Shown here in pieces: positions 46,708-59,000 of a DNA stretch of 64,000 nt (position 1 is the first letter of the stretch; each line of letters begins with the position of its first letter). The stretch comes from Piromyces finnis (Eukaryota > Neocallimastigomycota > Neocallimastigomycetes > Neocallimastigales > Neocallimastigaceae). A program made the translations under genes and the position numbers. The notes under the pieces are model-generated. The model was given only the letters and a program-made list of their open reading frames with translations, did no database searches and was not told where the DNA came from. The stretch is taken from NCBI GenBank assembly GCA_002104945.1, contig MCFH01000069.1, positions 1-64,000 of the forward strand. The letters are read 5' to 3'.

Positions 46708-49479
46708 ATTATTTAATTATATATATAATGATTTATAAACTTTTATTTTTTTTTCTAAAAGAATAAACCTTTTTTTTTTTTCTTCCAAAAAAAAGGATTT
46801 ATATGTTTTTTTTTATATACATATACATAGTATACATAGTTGAGTAAATTGATAATCAATAAAATATTAAATTAATTTAATCAAAACCATTTATTTTTTT
46901 AATTAAAAAAGAAAACATACGAGCAAATCAACATAATAAAGGTATAAACATTTTTAAAAAACAAGCCATATTGATAGAAGACGCCACAATAATTTCCAAT
47001 GAGATTAAATAACGCCATTTATATTAATAATGAAATTTTAAATTTTACAAGAGACATTAAATGAATAATAAAGAATAAATTTATAATTTACATTAGTTTT
47101 AAGTAATAATATTGTAATATTATGAATAAACTCATGCTCCCTTTTAGTAACTAAAAGGTTTAGTATAAATATATGTATTTTTTCAATTGAAAATTATTTA
47201 TATAATAATTCCTTATTAAAAGTATTTTCATTAAAAACATTAATAAATAAAATTCTAAATTAATTAACTTTAATTTTTATCAATCCCCGTTTCTAGAACC
47301 AATTGATATAAGGTTACACCAAAAATAAATTTTTAATTTCATTAATAAAAATAAAAAAAATGAGGATTTATTTTCTGATTCATCATCAATTCAAAAAGTA
47401 TATTTTAATAATTAAATCAATAATATAGATAATATATTTAATAATTAATAGAAATTAATAAATATAAATATAATTTTTTGATTGAGACATTTTTATTTTC
47501 CATGATATATAAAAATTTCTATTATCAATTCATTTAAAAGAAGCTTTTGTAACATTATTAAATGAAATTATAAGTAAAATGAAAAAAAAATATATTTTAT
47601 AAATGAAATTGAAAATAAAATTCAAAAATTATATAAAAAACAAATAAAAAAGCAATTATTAAGACAGAGTTTCTAAAATAAATTTCAATAGTATTTTCCC
47701 ATTTAAAATTAAAATGAATTATTTGTGTAACAAGTATTAATTTAAAAACAATAAATTGTATTATATTACAATATATTTAGGAATATTTTTTTATTATATA
47801 ATAAATGAAAATAATAATTAAAAATTGACAGTAAATAAATTATCATCTTAAATAATTAAAATAAACTACTTTAATCCATATTTTAAATTAAAAATAAATT
47901 AAAAATTTAATTATAGTATAAAAATTAATAGAAAATTTAATATTAAATTATGATGATAATTTCAATAATTTATTATAAAATAAAGTTTATAGATGACATT
48001 TTCATTTTTATATTTTGTATAAAATAAATAATACAAAGTGATATTATAAATATTTAAATATTTATTTAATATTAATTCATAATAGTTTACAATAATTCAT
48101 ATTCTTTAAATATTTACTATAGTTCCCCTTAGCTTCAATTTAGCTTCAGTACTCATGTTTATTTATTATTATAATACTTATAATTTATTATATAATATTT
48201 TTTTAATAAATTAATAATGAATAAATCTGGTCATCATTCTCCTCCAAATATACAAAGTTATATTAATATAAAAATATAATATGATTTATGAATACTTTTT
48301 TTTTTTTATTATTACTATCATTGTCTTTTTCAAAAAGTATCTTTAATTATAATATTCATAATATTTACTTAAATATAAATTTAATTGTTTTTTTTTAAAC
48401 TATCTAATAATTTTTACATGGATCATACATTCAATCTTAAATAATTCTATAAATTAATATATTGAAAATTTATTTTTTAATCATTTTACTATCTCTAATA
48501 ATATAATAATAAAAAAAATATTATTTTTTTTTATATTAGTGTAAAAATAAAATAAAAAGTAGTTAAAATTCCAAGTTTTTATTTTATATGCCTAATTAAA
48601 TTAATTAAATTTATTTAAAATTTTACATATTAATAATAAAAGTTTTAAAATACTTGGTGTCATAAAAATAAAAAATATATTTTAAATATAATAAATAAAA
48701 ATACAATATAGAATACTATTAAAAAGTATTAAATCAAAAAGCAAAACGAAAAAAAAATTATTCATTATTATCAAGTTTAAAATTATTGAAAATAAAATTT
48801 TTAAATGTATATTATAATATTTTAATGATAATAAGGATTAATAAGGATGGCTAGTTTTTATATTTTATAAATAAATAATGATATTGTAATTTAATTATAA
48901 AAGAAAGATTTAAAAAAATTTTTGTCAAAATATTTTAAATCTTTTATAATGTTAAGAGTGTATTTATTTAATAAAAAAATAAGAAATATGAAAGAGTTTT
49001 ATTGATATATTATTATAATGTATTATTTTTATTTTTTGAAATAAATTGTTAATTATAATTAAAATAAATGATATTGAATTATAAAAAAATATTTTTTAAT
49101 TTTGTGTTTTTCTTCCATATCAATAATAAAGACTTTTAGAATAAAACTAATTATAATAATTAAAATAAAAAAAAAAAAAATAAACAATTATTCTTTTTCT
49201 CTTTTGTTTATTTGTTTTTAATTTTTAAAATAAAAAAGTATTATTATTAAATGCCATACTTTTTTTTTTTTTTCCTATATTATTCCTTAATGATAATTTT
49301 AAGCAATAATTATTTTTCTATTAATGATTTTTATTATTTCTTTCAAAAATAGTCTTCCATTTTTTCAATTATTTATCACTACTAACATGAAATCGGTATA
49401 TTAAAACAATAGAAATGCTTATAATGTAAATGTAATTAACTGGAAAACTTTATGTTTATTTATTAATAAAAATTTTAAA
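46708..49479. other. 2.8-kb intergenic with possible decayed coding scraps
   Basis: Very A+T-rich. No intact frame. Scraps with coding-like composition occur on the plus strand at about 46970-47080, 47350-47410 and 47525-47680 (next entry), and a 20-codon frame with a His/Pro motif (MNKSGHHSPPNIQSY) at 48217-48279. Elsewhere nothing was recognised. Confidence 0.5.
46970..47680 (+). pseudogene. Possible remnant of an unidentified gene
   Basis: Three stretches read as ordinary protein between stops and frame changes: NAIYINNEILNFTRDIK near 47010-47060, NEDLFSDSSSIQKVYFNN near 47360-47415, and IHLKEAFVTLLNEIISKMKK followed, one frame over, by INEIENKIQKLYKKQIKKQL (47528-47676). No family is recognised and no start is visible. 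In DNA this A+T-rich, chance frames of Lys/Asn/Ile are common, so this is only a suggestion. Confidence 0.25.
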
Positions 49480-51030
49480 TGAGAAGGAAAAAAAAATCAA
49501 TTTAGATATAATAGATATACAAGGTGAAACACTATTAATTTATTTTAACATGTTATAAAAATAATAAATCGATAATTAATATTTTATGAAATCTTAGTGC
49601 CGATTTAAACAAAACCAATAATAAAAAAATTTCTCCAGTAGCTAAAAAAGTGAAATGCCTTTAACCTGTAAAAATTGTCAAATACAAATTATAAAACAAT
49701 TAATAAAAACGGAGGAAAAATCAATTATGAAGATGATCAAGGAGGAATACCATTGATATTAGCTTGTCAGAATGGTGATCTAACTATAGTGAAATATCTA
49801 ATAAGTGAAGGTGCAAATATAAATCAAAACAATAAAAATCATGATACTCCTTTAACAGTAACTTGTAAAAATTGGAAAGAAGAAGTTATTCATTATTTAA
49901 TTGATCAAGGAGCTAACGTTAATCAAGAAAATAAAAATGGAGATACACCTCTAATGATTATTTGTAAAAATTGTAATAATTCTTATAAATCTTTTTATTC
50001 TCAAGCTTATCTAGACATTGTGAAACATTTAGTGGATAAAGGTGCTGATATAAATAAAAATGACATTAATCATAATAATGTTTTAGATATTGCCTATAAT
50101 AAAATACACAAATATAAAGCAAAAGTTGTAAAATATTTAATTGATAATGGTGCGGTAATTCATGAAACAATTTGCACCAAAATTATAATTGATACATGTG
50201 AACAAAGTAATCTGGAAACTTTGAAAAGTCTAGTTAAAAGAAACATCGATGTTAATGTAGAAGATGATAATGGAAATACTCCATTACTGATATCATGTCG
50301 ACAAGATAATGGTAATAATTTTTCAATTGTTGAATATTTAATTGCCCATGGTGCAAATATTGATCAAACAAATAAACATGGTGATTCCGCTTTAATAATT
50401 GCATGTCAAAGTGAAAATGAGAAAATTGTAAATTATTTAATTGAACTAGGTGCCGATATTAATAAGCAAAATAAAGATGGTGATACTGCGTCGATAAAAG
50501 TGTGTGATAATGGGAATATAAGTATAATATATCAATTAATTGAAAAGGGGGCTAATATAATGCATGAAAATAAGGATGGAGATACACCATTATTAACAGC
50601 ATGTAAAAACTGTAATAATTCCGATTCTGAAAACTATTTTAAAATAATAAAAAAGTTATTAGAAAAAGGTGCTGGAATAGATGTTAATAAATCTAACAGA
50701 AATGGAGAAACAGCTTTACTAGCTGCATGTAAAAGAAGGTATAGGAAAAGTAAAATAGTAAATTATAATTATAAAGATGAAAATAATAAAGAAGTCCAAA
50801 AACAGCAAAGTTATGATAAAAATGACATCACCCAAAATTATGTTAAAATTCTAAATCTTTTAATGGAACAGGGAGCCAATATCAATGTGGAAGATGTTTT
50901 TGGTAACACTCCATTACATGCTTCCTGTCGTCGAACTAATTATAAATTACTATTTCATATTATTTAATCTAAACTAGAGCAGATAATAATATAAAAAAAC
51001 ATTAAAGAAATCATCATGCACTAAAAAGGT
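49480..51030 (+). pseudogene. Broken ankyrin-repeat gene
   Basis: An open frame from 49678 to TAA at 50965 encodes about eleven good ankyrin repeats of 33-38 residues (GDTPLLIAC..., IVKYLI..GANINQENK). It has no in-frame ATG until about codon 95; the frame is closed upstream by TAA at 49669-49671. The upstream DNA still reads as ankyrin repeats in other frames: NLDIIDIQGETLLIYFNM before TAA at about 49557, then NLSADLNKTNNKKISPVAKK (about 49589-49650). At the 3' end the stop falls inside a repeat, and the next frame continues with TRADNNIKKTLKK. A spliced gene is possible but no splice sites restore the frame at these points. A long non-ankyrin insert (RKSKIVNYNYKDENNK) splits one late repeat. 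Confidence 0.6.
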
Positions 51031-52417
51031 TTTAACTTCTATATAGAAAATAATGCATATTCCAAAACTTATTCTAAAGCTGGTTATTATTATAGATATT
51101 TGTTAACATTCTTCTTTCTATTATAATAAAGCATATCAATCAAGTTTTGGTAAATAGTAAATTATTAGTTTATCAAATAGAATAATCAAATAGAATTTGT
51201 ACTCAATAAATATTATTATCTATCCCTTTCTATATTTCGTAAATAAATTATATATAATTTAACAAATTTAATAAATATAAAGCAACAAAATTAAAAAAAA
51301 AAAAAAAAAAAAAAAAACAGTTTAAAACAAATAAAACTATATTTTTATGAATTAATAAAACCTTTAAATTTTTAATTTTCTAAATGCATCATTTGAATAT
51401 TATAATATTAGATTTAAATAAAATAATTATATATGTTATTTTGTTTTATTTGTCATTAGTTTTAAATAAGAAAAACAAAATATTTAGGTCAATTTAAAAA
51501 AAATCATTAATAATCAACTTTAAACTATTTTCAGTATAAATTGTTAATTTAATATTATTAATATCATTAAAAGAATATTTTTAATTATAATTTTATTATT
51601 ACTACTACTTTTTCATCTTATTATCTTATTATCTTATTCTTTTTAAATCTTAATTTTGAATTACATTCAAAAGTCTTTTTTAATTGAACCACCTCCTTTT
51701 GGATAATTTAAAATGTAAAATATTAAACTTTATTTATTATAATTTTAACTTTTAATTTGAAACAAATATTAAAAAACAAAAAAATTAAAAAATACCTTTT
51801 AAAATTGTCGAATCAAAATCAATTATAATTCAAGATTTTCTTTTTTTTTTTAAAAAAAGTTTTTGAACCACCTCCTATTTTATTTTTTTTTTTTCTTTTA
51901 TAAACTGTATATTATATTTTGTTTTATAATATTTAAAGTTTATTAATATATTAAAATTATTAATATATGATAGCTATGAAAATTTAAAATACAAAAAAAA
52001 TTTTCTTTCTTATATACAATTTGTGGCTTGATTCTAGACCACTAAATATTTAATACAAATACATTAAATTAATACAAATACATAAATTGATGGGTTTGTA
52101 GAACAATGTAATAAATTAATAATATAAATTTAATTTAATTCTTTTGGTTGTTAATATCTTTTTTATTTATATTAAAAACTTTATTTATTATTATTTTTTA
52201 AATATTTTTAAATTAAAAATTTAAAATGAAACAAAAATTAATAAATCGGTGACACTCAAAATCTTAAAAATATTTTATATAAATTGCTAAATAAATTAAC
52301 ATTTTTTCTTCAAAAAAAAAAAAAAAAATATAAAAAATAAAAAGAAATATTAATTATTATTTTAAATAAATATAAAAAAACTTTATTTAAAATTAAAAGA
52401 TATTTTTTAAAAAAAAA
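51031..52417. other. Intergenic, no gene seen
   Basis: A+T-rich with an A run at about 51292-51317. A C-rich 16-base string (gaaccacctcct) occurs twice, near 51684 and 51863, out of keeping with its surroundings. The last bases before 52418 are an A-rich leader for the protease gene. Confidence 0.55.
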
Positions 52418-55400
52418 ATGAGTAATTATTCATTTTTACTTACAATAGTTGTTGTTTTCAACTATTTATTATCATTTGCTTCTGCAGAAAATAATTATTA
52501 TATAATTTCTATTCAAAGAAGTAAAAAGGATAAGGAATATGACGATGAAAGTTTTAGGGTTCAACAAGAAATTTCAAAACTTGTCAACGATAGAATGAAT
52601 GATATCTATGATATTGTTTCTGATAATAAGGATTCATACGAATTAGAGGATGGATCACTTGACAAAAATTTAAAAGAGTTGGATGAAACTTCTCACTTAA
52701 GAAGACGCAGTGAAAGTACTGATGATAAAGAAGTAAAGTTTAACTTTTTTAAAAACCATAGAAGAAATAATTTAGAAAGTGAAAGTGAAAGTCACCATTC
52801 TATATCTTCTACAAATTCAACATCATCTTCTCCAAATGCTAATTTAGAAAATGAAAAGGTTGAGTATATTCCATTAGAATCTAAAATAGTTAGTCCTATT
52901 TGTCCAGTATTAAATTATTATGCTATTCGTGCATATCTTTCTGATGACATTGTTGAAGAAATTAAAAAATTACCAAATGTCATAGATGTTGAAGAAAACA
53001 TAAAAGAAGAATCCCATTTTAAATTTTATAATGAAGAAGAAATTTTAGATGAAACAAAATGGAGTAGATTAGGCGTCTTAGAAAATGGATTTGATTATGA
53101 TCTCAGATTTAGTCATTTATCATTAATTTCTCAAGGCAAATATATTGAAAAGGATAAATCATTTTATGATAACAATTATTATTATCCATCGTCTGCTGGT
53201 GAAGGAATTGATATTTTCATTATTGATACTGGATTACATACATCAGAAAGTAAATATGACTTTACTAATACTGATGAAAGAACCATATCATGTGATGCTG
53301 TATGTGCTAACAGTAGATGTAGAAATACTTATGAAAGTGAGAAATTAGATTGTGATGGAGGTTTTAAAGGCAAAATCGATTATTACCATGGAACTTATGT
53401 ATCAGCTGCAGCAGCAGGATTAGTTAATGGTGCTGCGAAAAAAGCTAATATTCATGTCATAGCAACAGATGCTTATATAGAAGATGCTTTAGCAGCTATG
53501 GATTACATTAAAATGAATGGAAAACCACACAAAACTGTTATTAATATTTCTCGTGGAAATAACTATTACATTATGTCATCTAATAATAAATTGAAAGAAT
53601 TAGCAAATTATGGTTTTATAACATTTGTTTCTGCAGGTAATTCCAATATTGATAGTTGTGATATCTCGTATTCAGGTTACGAAGGTGTAATACCAATTGG
53701 TGCTACTGATAATGCCCTTCTTACCACATATAAAACAATGGAAGATATGTATAAAAAAGCTTCTTATTCAAACTATGGTTCATGTGTTGTTTTACATGCA
53801 CCAGGAACATTAAGAATAACAAATAATCCATCGGATAATGGTTTAATCACTAAAGAAGGAACTTCCTTTGCATCTCCACTTGCTGCAGGTGTAGCAGCAA
53901 CAATTATGTCAGAAAATTCAAAAATTGAATTTGATTTTGAATTAATGAAACAAACATTAATAGATCTTTCATTAAAGGATGTTATTAGTGAAATGAATAA
54001 TAGAACACCAAATCGTTTTCTTAATAATGGTAAACATTCAATATATCAAGGACCAAGATGTGATGATCCATCTGGTGAATATTCCTGTGAAGATGGATGT
54101 TGTTCTAAATTTGGTCATTGTATTGATGTTAATACAAAATTCAATCGTTCAAAAGATTTATGTAATATAAGTAGTGAATGCCAAAGTGAATTTGGTATTT
54201 GTTATCCTTTAAAATGCAATAGTAAGTATGGTAAAGATGTTTGTTCTAGTAATGAATGTTGTTCTAAAGAGGGAACATGTGTCACAATTACAAACAGTCA
54301 AAATAGTAAATGTTTAATAGAAAATGGTTGTATTTACAAATTTGGAGGTAATTGCATAACATGGAATTTAAATAACATAGATAAAGTTGATAAAAAATAT
54401 CATGATATTATTTATGATCATAACTGTAAGCTTGAATTAGAACCATTTGAAAATTGTGTATTCAAGTATTATGATGATGATAAAAGATATAATTATATTT
54501 CAGAATTAGAATTAAACGAAATATGTGAAGAATACAATAAAAATAATTGTAGAGAATTCTTTAAATCACCATTTACATTTGCACCAAGTTGTGGAAAAGT
54601 TTCATCAATATATAAATATCCAGAAATTCCAGAAGATAAAAAGTCAAGATTTGAAATTGCAGAAAGAAATCTCATGTGTGCAAAGAAGAATGGAAATGAA
54701 GATATAAATGATTATTGTGATATTTCATACAAATTCTATGTTGATGGATATGATGATATATATGATGATAAAAGCTTTAAAGATGAATGTAAATATTATG
54801 AATGTCGTGAAAGTTTATATGAATATTATTTAGCTTTGTATAATATGGTTCCAAATCCAGATTATAGAAATATGATCAATTATATGAAATCAGATAAATG
54901 TATTTCTCAAGATCTTCGTTATATAACAACAACTACTACTACCACCACTACAACCACTACAACCACTACAACAACCACACCTACATCTTCTATTACAACA
55001 ACTACTACAACTACTACTGAAAAGATACCAACCTCTACAGTAAGTGGAAGATGTGGTCCAGAATATGGTGCATGTTCTAAAGCTGGAGAATGTTGTAGTA
55101 AGTGGGGATACTGTGGTACCTCATCAAAGCACTGTGAAGAAGGATGTCAAAGTGAATTTGGTAAATGTTTAAATACAAAGAAAACAACAACAACAACAAC
55201 AACAACTAAAACTAAAACAACTAAAACTACAAAAACATCAAGTACCAAGAAACCAACCAGTACTAAAAAGATTCCAACCTCTACAGTAAGTGGAAGATGT
55301 GGTTCAAAATATGGTAAGTGTTCTAAATCTAGTGAATGTTGCAGTCAATATAATTATTGTGGAACTACTTCCGAATATTGTGGTAAAGGATGTCAATCTG

Positions 55401-55420
55401 ATTTTGGTAAATGCTATTAA
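52418..55420 (+). CDS. Subtilisin-like serine protease with four chitin-binding (CBM18) domains
   Basis: About 1000 residues. Signal peptide 1-23 (ending SFASA). An inhibitor-type propeptide covers about 25-200, including a Ser/Glu-rich insert and RRR at 95-97. The S8 peptidase domain spans about 215-540: D270 in IFIIDTG, H324 in YYHGTYVSA, oxyanion N408 in VSAGNSN and S483 in GTSFASP, so the triad is complete; HGTY replaces the usual HGTH. Two hevein-like domains follow (about 547-596 and 599-646; both have longer loops than normal), then a Cys-containing region of unknown fold (about 650-835), a Thr run, a typical CBM18 (about 876-916), a Thr/Lys linker and a last CBM18 (about 957-999). The protein should be secreted and held to chitin, most likely the fungal wall. 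No introns are visible. Confidence 0.9.
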   Translation: MSNYSFLLTIVVVFNYLLSFASAENNYYIISIQRSKKDKEYDDESFRVQQEISKLVNDRMNDIYDIVSDNKDSYELEDGSLDKNLKELDETSHLRRRSESTDDKEVKFNFFKNHRRNNLESESESHHSISSTNSTSSSPNANLENEKVEYIPLESKIVSPICPVLNYYAIRAYLSDDIVEEIKKLPNVIDVEENIKEESHFKFYNEEEILDETKWSRLGVLENGFDYDLRFSHLSLISQGKYIEKDKSFYDNNYYYPSSAGEGIDIFIIDTGLHTSESKYDFTNTDERTISCDAVCANSRCRNTYESEKLDCDGGFKGKIDYYHGTYVSAAAAGLVNGAAKKANIHVIATDAYIEDALAAMDYIKMNGKPHKTVINISRGNNYYIMSSNNKLKELANYGFITFVSAGNSNIDSCDISYSGYEGVIPIGATDNALLTTYKTMEDMYKKASYSNYGSCVVLHAPGTLRITNNPSDNGLITKEGTSFASPLAAGVAATIMSENSKIEFDFELMKQTLIDLSLKDVISEMNNRTPNRFLNNGKHSIYQGPRCDDPSGEYSCEDGCCSKFGHCIDVNTKFNRSKDLCNISSECQSEFGICYPLKCNSKYGKDVCSSNECCSKEGTCVTITNSQNSKCLIENGCIYKFGGNCITWNLNNIDKVDKKYHDIIYDHNCKLELEPFENCVFKYYDDDKRYNYISELELNEICEEYNKNNCREFFKSPFTFAPSCGKVSSIYKYPEIPEDKKSRFEIAERNLMCAKKNGNEDINDYCDISYKFYVDGYDDIYDDKSFKDECKYYECRESLYEYYLALYNMVPNPDYRNMINYMKSDKCISQDLRYITTTTTTTTTTTTTTTTTTPTSSITTTTTTTTEKIPTSTVSGRCGPEYGACSKAGECCSKWGYCGTSSKHCEEGCQSEFGKCLNTKKTTTTTTTTKTKTTKTTKTSSTKKPTSTKKIPTSTVSGRCGSKYGKCSKSSECCSQYNYCGTTSEYCGKGCQSDFGKCY

Positions 55421-55449
55421 AATGTCAAACTTCCATCTAAACTAAAACT

Positions 55450-55503
<54 letters not shown>

Positions 55504-56094
55504 AATAAAAAAAATTAATTTAATAAATAACTTTTAAAATAATTATATTTACTAAATATAAAAGGAAATATAATTAATTTAATTATCAATAATTAATACA
55601 TTTAAAAATAGAAATGAAACATTAATTAGATTATAATATAATATTTGTTTGTTTGCTTGTTTTTTTTAAATGATTTTAATAAAATGTATAAAAGAAATAA
55701 AGAAAAAAAATTCAGTAAATAAAATAAATAATAATAAAAAAATAAAATAAAATAAAATAAAAAAAAAAAAAAAAAAAAACTTTTTAAATGATTTTAAAGG
55801 AATAAAAATGGTTGAATTCTTGCTACTTTTTGAAATTTTATAACATACTACGATTTTATTTTATTTTTTTTTTTAATAATTTATAAAAAATTTAATATAA
55901 TGGATATATATATATATTTTTTTTATTAATATTTTCAAAAATATGATAGTTAATATAGGGGGTATATATTGATTTTCTATTATAGTATTTTTTTTTTTTA
56001 TTTTTTTATAAAAAATTAATATTATATATATATATTTGTAAACTTTGATTTTATTTTTAAAATAAAATAAAAAAAAAAAAAATAAAAATTTAAA
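55421..56094. other. Intergenic between convergent genes, with A48 tract
   Basis: A run of 48 A (55454-55501) starts 33 bases after the protease stop codon. A second A run lies at about 55761-55779. The remainder is A+T-only 3' flank of both neighbouring genes. Confidence 0.65.
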
Positions 56095-59000
56095 TTATTC
56101 TTTTAATTTTTCTATAAATTTTGAAACTTTTTTTACTAAAGTAGAATTAAAATTATTTTTATAATTTAATATCTCATTGATGAAAAAATCAAAAACTTTT
56201 CTTTCACAATCATCAATTTCTTTTAAATACAATAAAACACTATTGATATTAATATTGGAAAAATCAAAATTTGGATAAAGTAAAGATTTTTTGAGCATGA
56301 TTTTTTGCAAATCAGAACTACATAATTTTAATAAATTATTATCATAATGAATAAAGTAGAATGTTTCATGGAATAATAAATTTAAAATAATTTTTTCTAG
56401 AAATTCAAGACCTTCTTGAAGCTGGTTTGCTGATGTTGCTTTCATATACAACCTTTGATATATACGTAATATAATTTTTGAATAATTTTCTTTTTTGTAA
56501 GAGGTAAAATGATGAACAAGTTCATGTTTAAGATACTCTTCTATAAATAATTTAAAATTTTTAAAATGAATTATGCCTAAATACATCAAGTTTTCTTTTT
56601 CTTGTAGTGACATTTCTCGGTTGGGATTTTCTTCAAACAAGTCAAACTCATCATCCAAAGGTAACATTCGTACTACAAAATCTTCAAGGTTAAACTTTGA
56701 ATAATCTAATAAATTGAATTTAAATAAATATTTGATTAACCAATCACTTTTTGCTGTTATAAACGGAAGCAATTCTGATGGTGTTGAGTACAAGGCAGAA
56801 GAATTTACTTCATAATCAAAAAATAGTTTTATCACATTATCATTACCATGGGAAATAATTTTATTTAGTAATGGCTTTGTCAGACAAAGCTTTTTTTTTT
56901 CTTTTAAAAGAATTTCTTGTAATTGAGTATTGGAAATTAACGTTTGATTTTTTGACCAGTTAATTAATCTTAAAACAAATTTATTATCAAAAGTGTAATA
57001 TTGAATAAAGGTTTTTAGAAATTGGATTATTTTTTCTTTTTTTTCATCATCATTATTTAGACAATTTTCATCTGGATTGTTTTTTGAAATATAATTATAA
57101 CTTGTTCTTTGACGCTTTTTTCGATGATTTGACTGTTTATGATTATCTTTACATCCTATTAATAATTCAATGTGATCTAATGTTAGGTTAAATCCATTGT
57201 TCAAAATAAATTTTATATTTTCTAGATGAAGGTTTTGAGTTTTATATAAATATGTAAGGATATCAAAAGTTTCATTTCTCTCATAATTATTCAATTTATA
57301 ATTTATATCGGCGTTTTGATCAATTAACAATTTTGAAATATCATATTTATTTAAATATAATGAAATAAAAAGTGGGGAGTAAGGTATATCAATCGTTGAA
57401 GATGCCAATGGAACTGTTCCAGTCAATGGATTTCCATTAGCATAATAAACCATATAATTTAATGAGGAATATTGAGAAATTAAGTAATTTATCATTTTTA
57501 AAGAGGCATTCGATTTTATAGCATAAGTTAATACATCTTCATTCATTTTATTAAATTGTGATAATGAAATGCAATTTTTTATCACAAAATCCTTTAATTC
57601 ATTAATTTGATTCAGCCTAACTTTTTCTAAAACAAAGTTTTGTATGGTTTCCCTGTTTTTCAATTGATTTAAATACTTTTCTTCTATCGGAATTTTAATA
57701 ATATTATTTTCGATATCGCTTATAAATTTATTTTTTATGTCACTGTCTGATTCCTCTAATTTAATTACATTATTTATTAAATCATTATAAATAATTTCCT
57801 TTCTTCTAATATCATATGAATATAAAATATTCAATTCTTCAGGATTATAATCCTGAAGGGTCATTGGATAAACCCAGCTACTATTAAATTTATTATTTTC
57901 TTCCATTAACAGATCATCAAACTGCTTTTTGGAAAGGCTAATTTTATTTCTAGAATACGAAAGGAATTTCAAAATAAAATTATTATTTAAAGTATAATAC
58001 TTTAAAAATTGGCTTAGGGAACAACGGGTATACTCAATAGAATGAAGAAATGATGCTATTTTTCTATTATCAATATCACTCTCATCCTTATAATAAAATA
58101 AATTGTGGTATAAAATGAAATTTAAATTTTTGTTATTTAATGTTTTACTGTTATATATCCAACGAAATATTAATTTATGGTCTTCTCCTTCAAATTTTTT
58201 TAATAAAAACTCTGAAATTTTAAATTTATTTTTGGAAAGTGCATAATATAAAAAGTGTAAATGACGATTTTTTATAAAGTTCTTGTCATCTTTTAAACAT
58301 TGATTAATAATAAAATTCAAAAGGTCAGGGCTCACATTATTTTCAATAGCCAATCCGATAATATCCTTTTTTTTAAAATTATGAACCTTAGGATCAAATA
58401 CTTTAAAATGAAATTTAGTTACACTAACATTATTGCTTTTTATGTAATCTTTAAGCTCTTTAAAATTATTTTGTTCAATTAATTTTGTTATATTTTCTTT
58501 ATCCTCGTTATAGGTTGTTGTATTTTCTAAACATTGTAATAATTTTGAATTGACATGAAATTTTAATTTTGAATTTTTCATTTTATTCAAAAAAGTATTT
58601 TTAAGTTCGGTTCTATTGGATGTTAAAACATCTTGAATATTTCGACTAACAAAGTCAACCTTTAATATATTACAAATATCTTCAACAATAATTTTATTTC
58701 CTCTAACATCATTATTGCATAAAATATTCAAAGCATTGTAATTATTCTTTTGAATTGCTGTTTTATAAAATGAAACATTAAAATCTACTTTTTTTACTTC
58801 ACTATCAATTAGATGTTGATAATTTGATTTAAAGAATGACAAGTTATTTTTATAACATAAAATCAGTTTTAAAACAAATTCTTTATTAAAAATAAAGAGT
58901 TCAAATATATAATTTAAAATGTCATTATAATCATTTTTTATTAAAAGATTGATTAACTGTGATGGTATATGACCTTCTTTTACAATTAAATAGTGAAATA

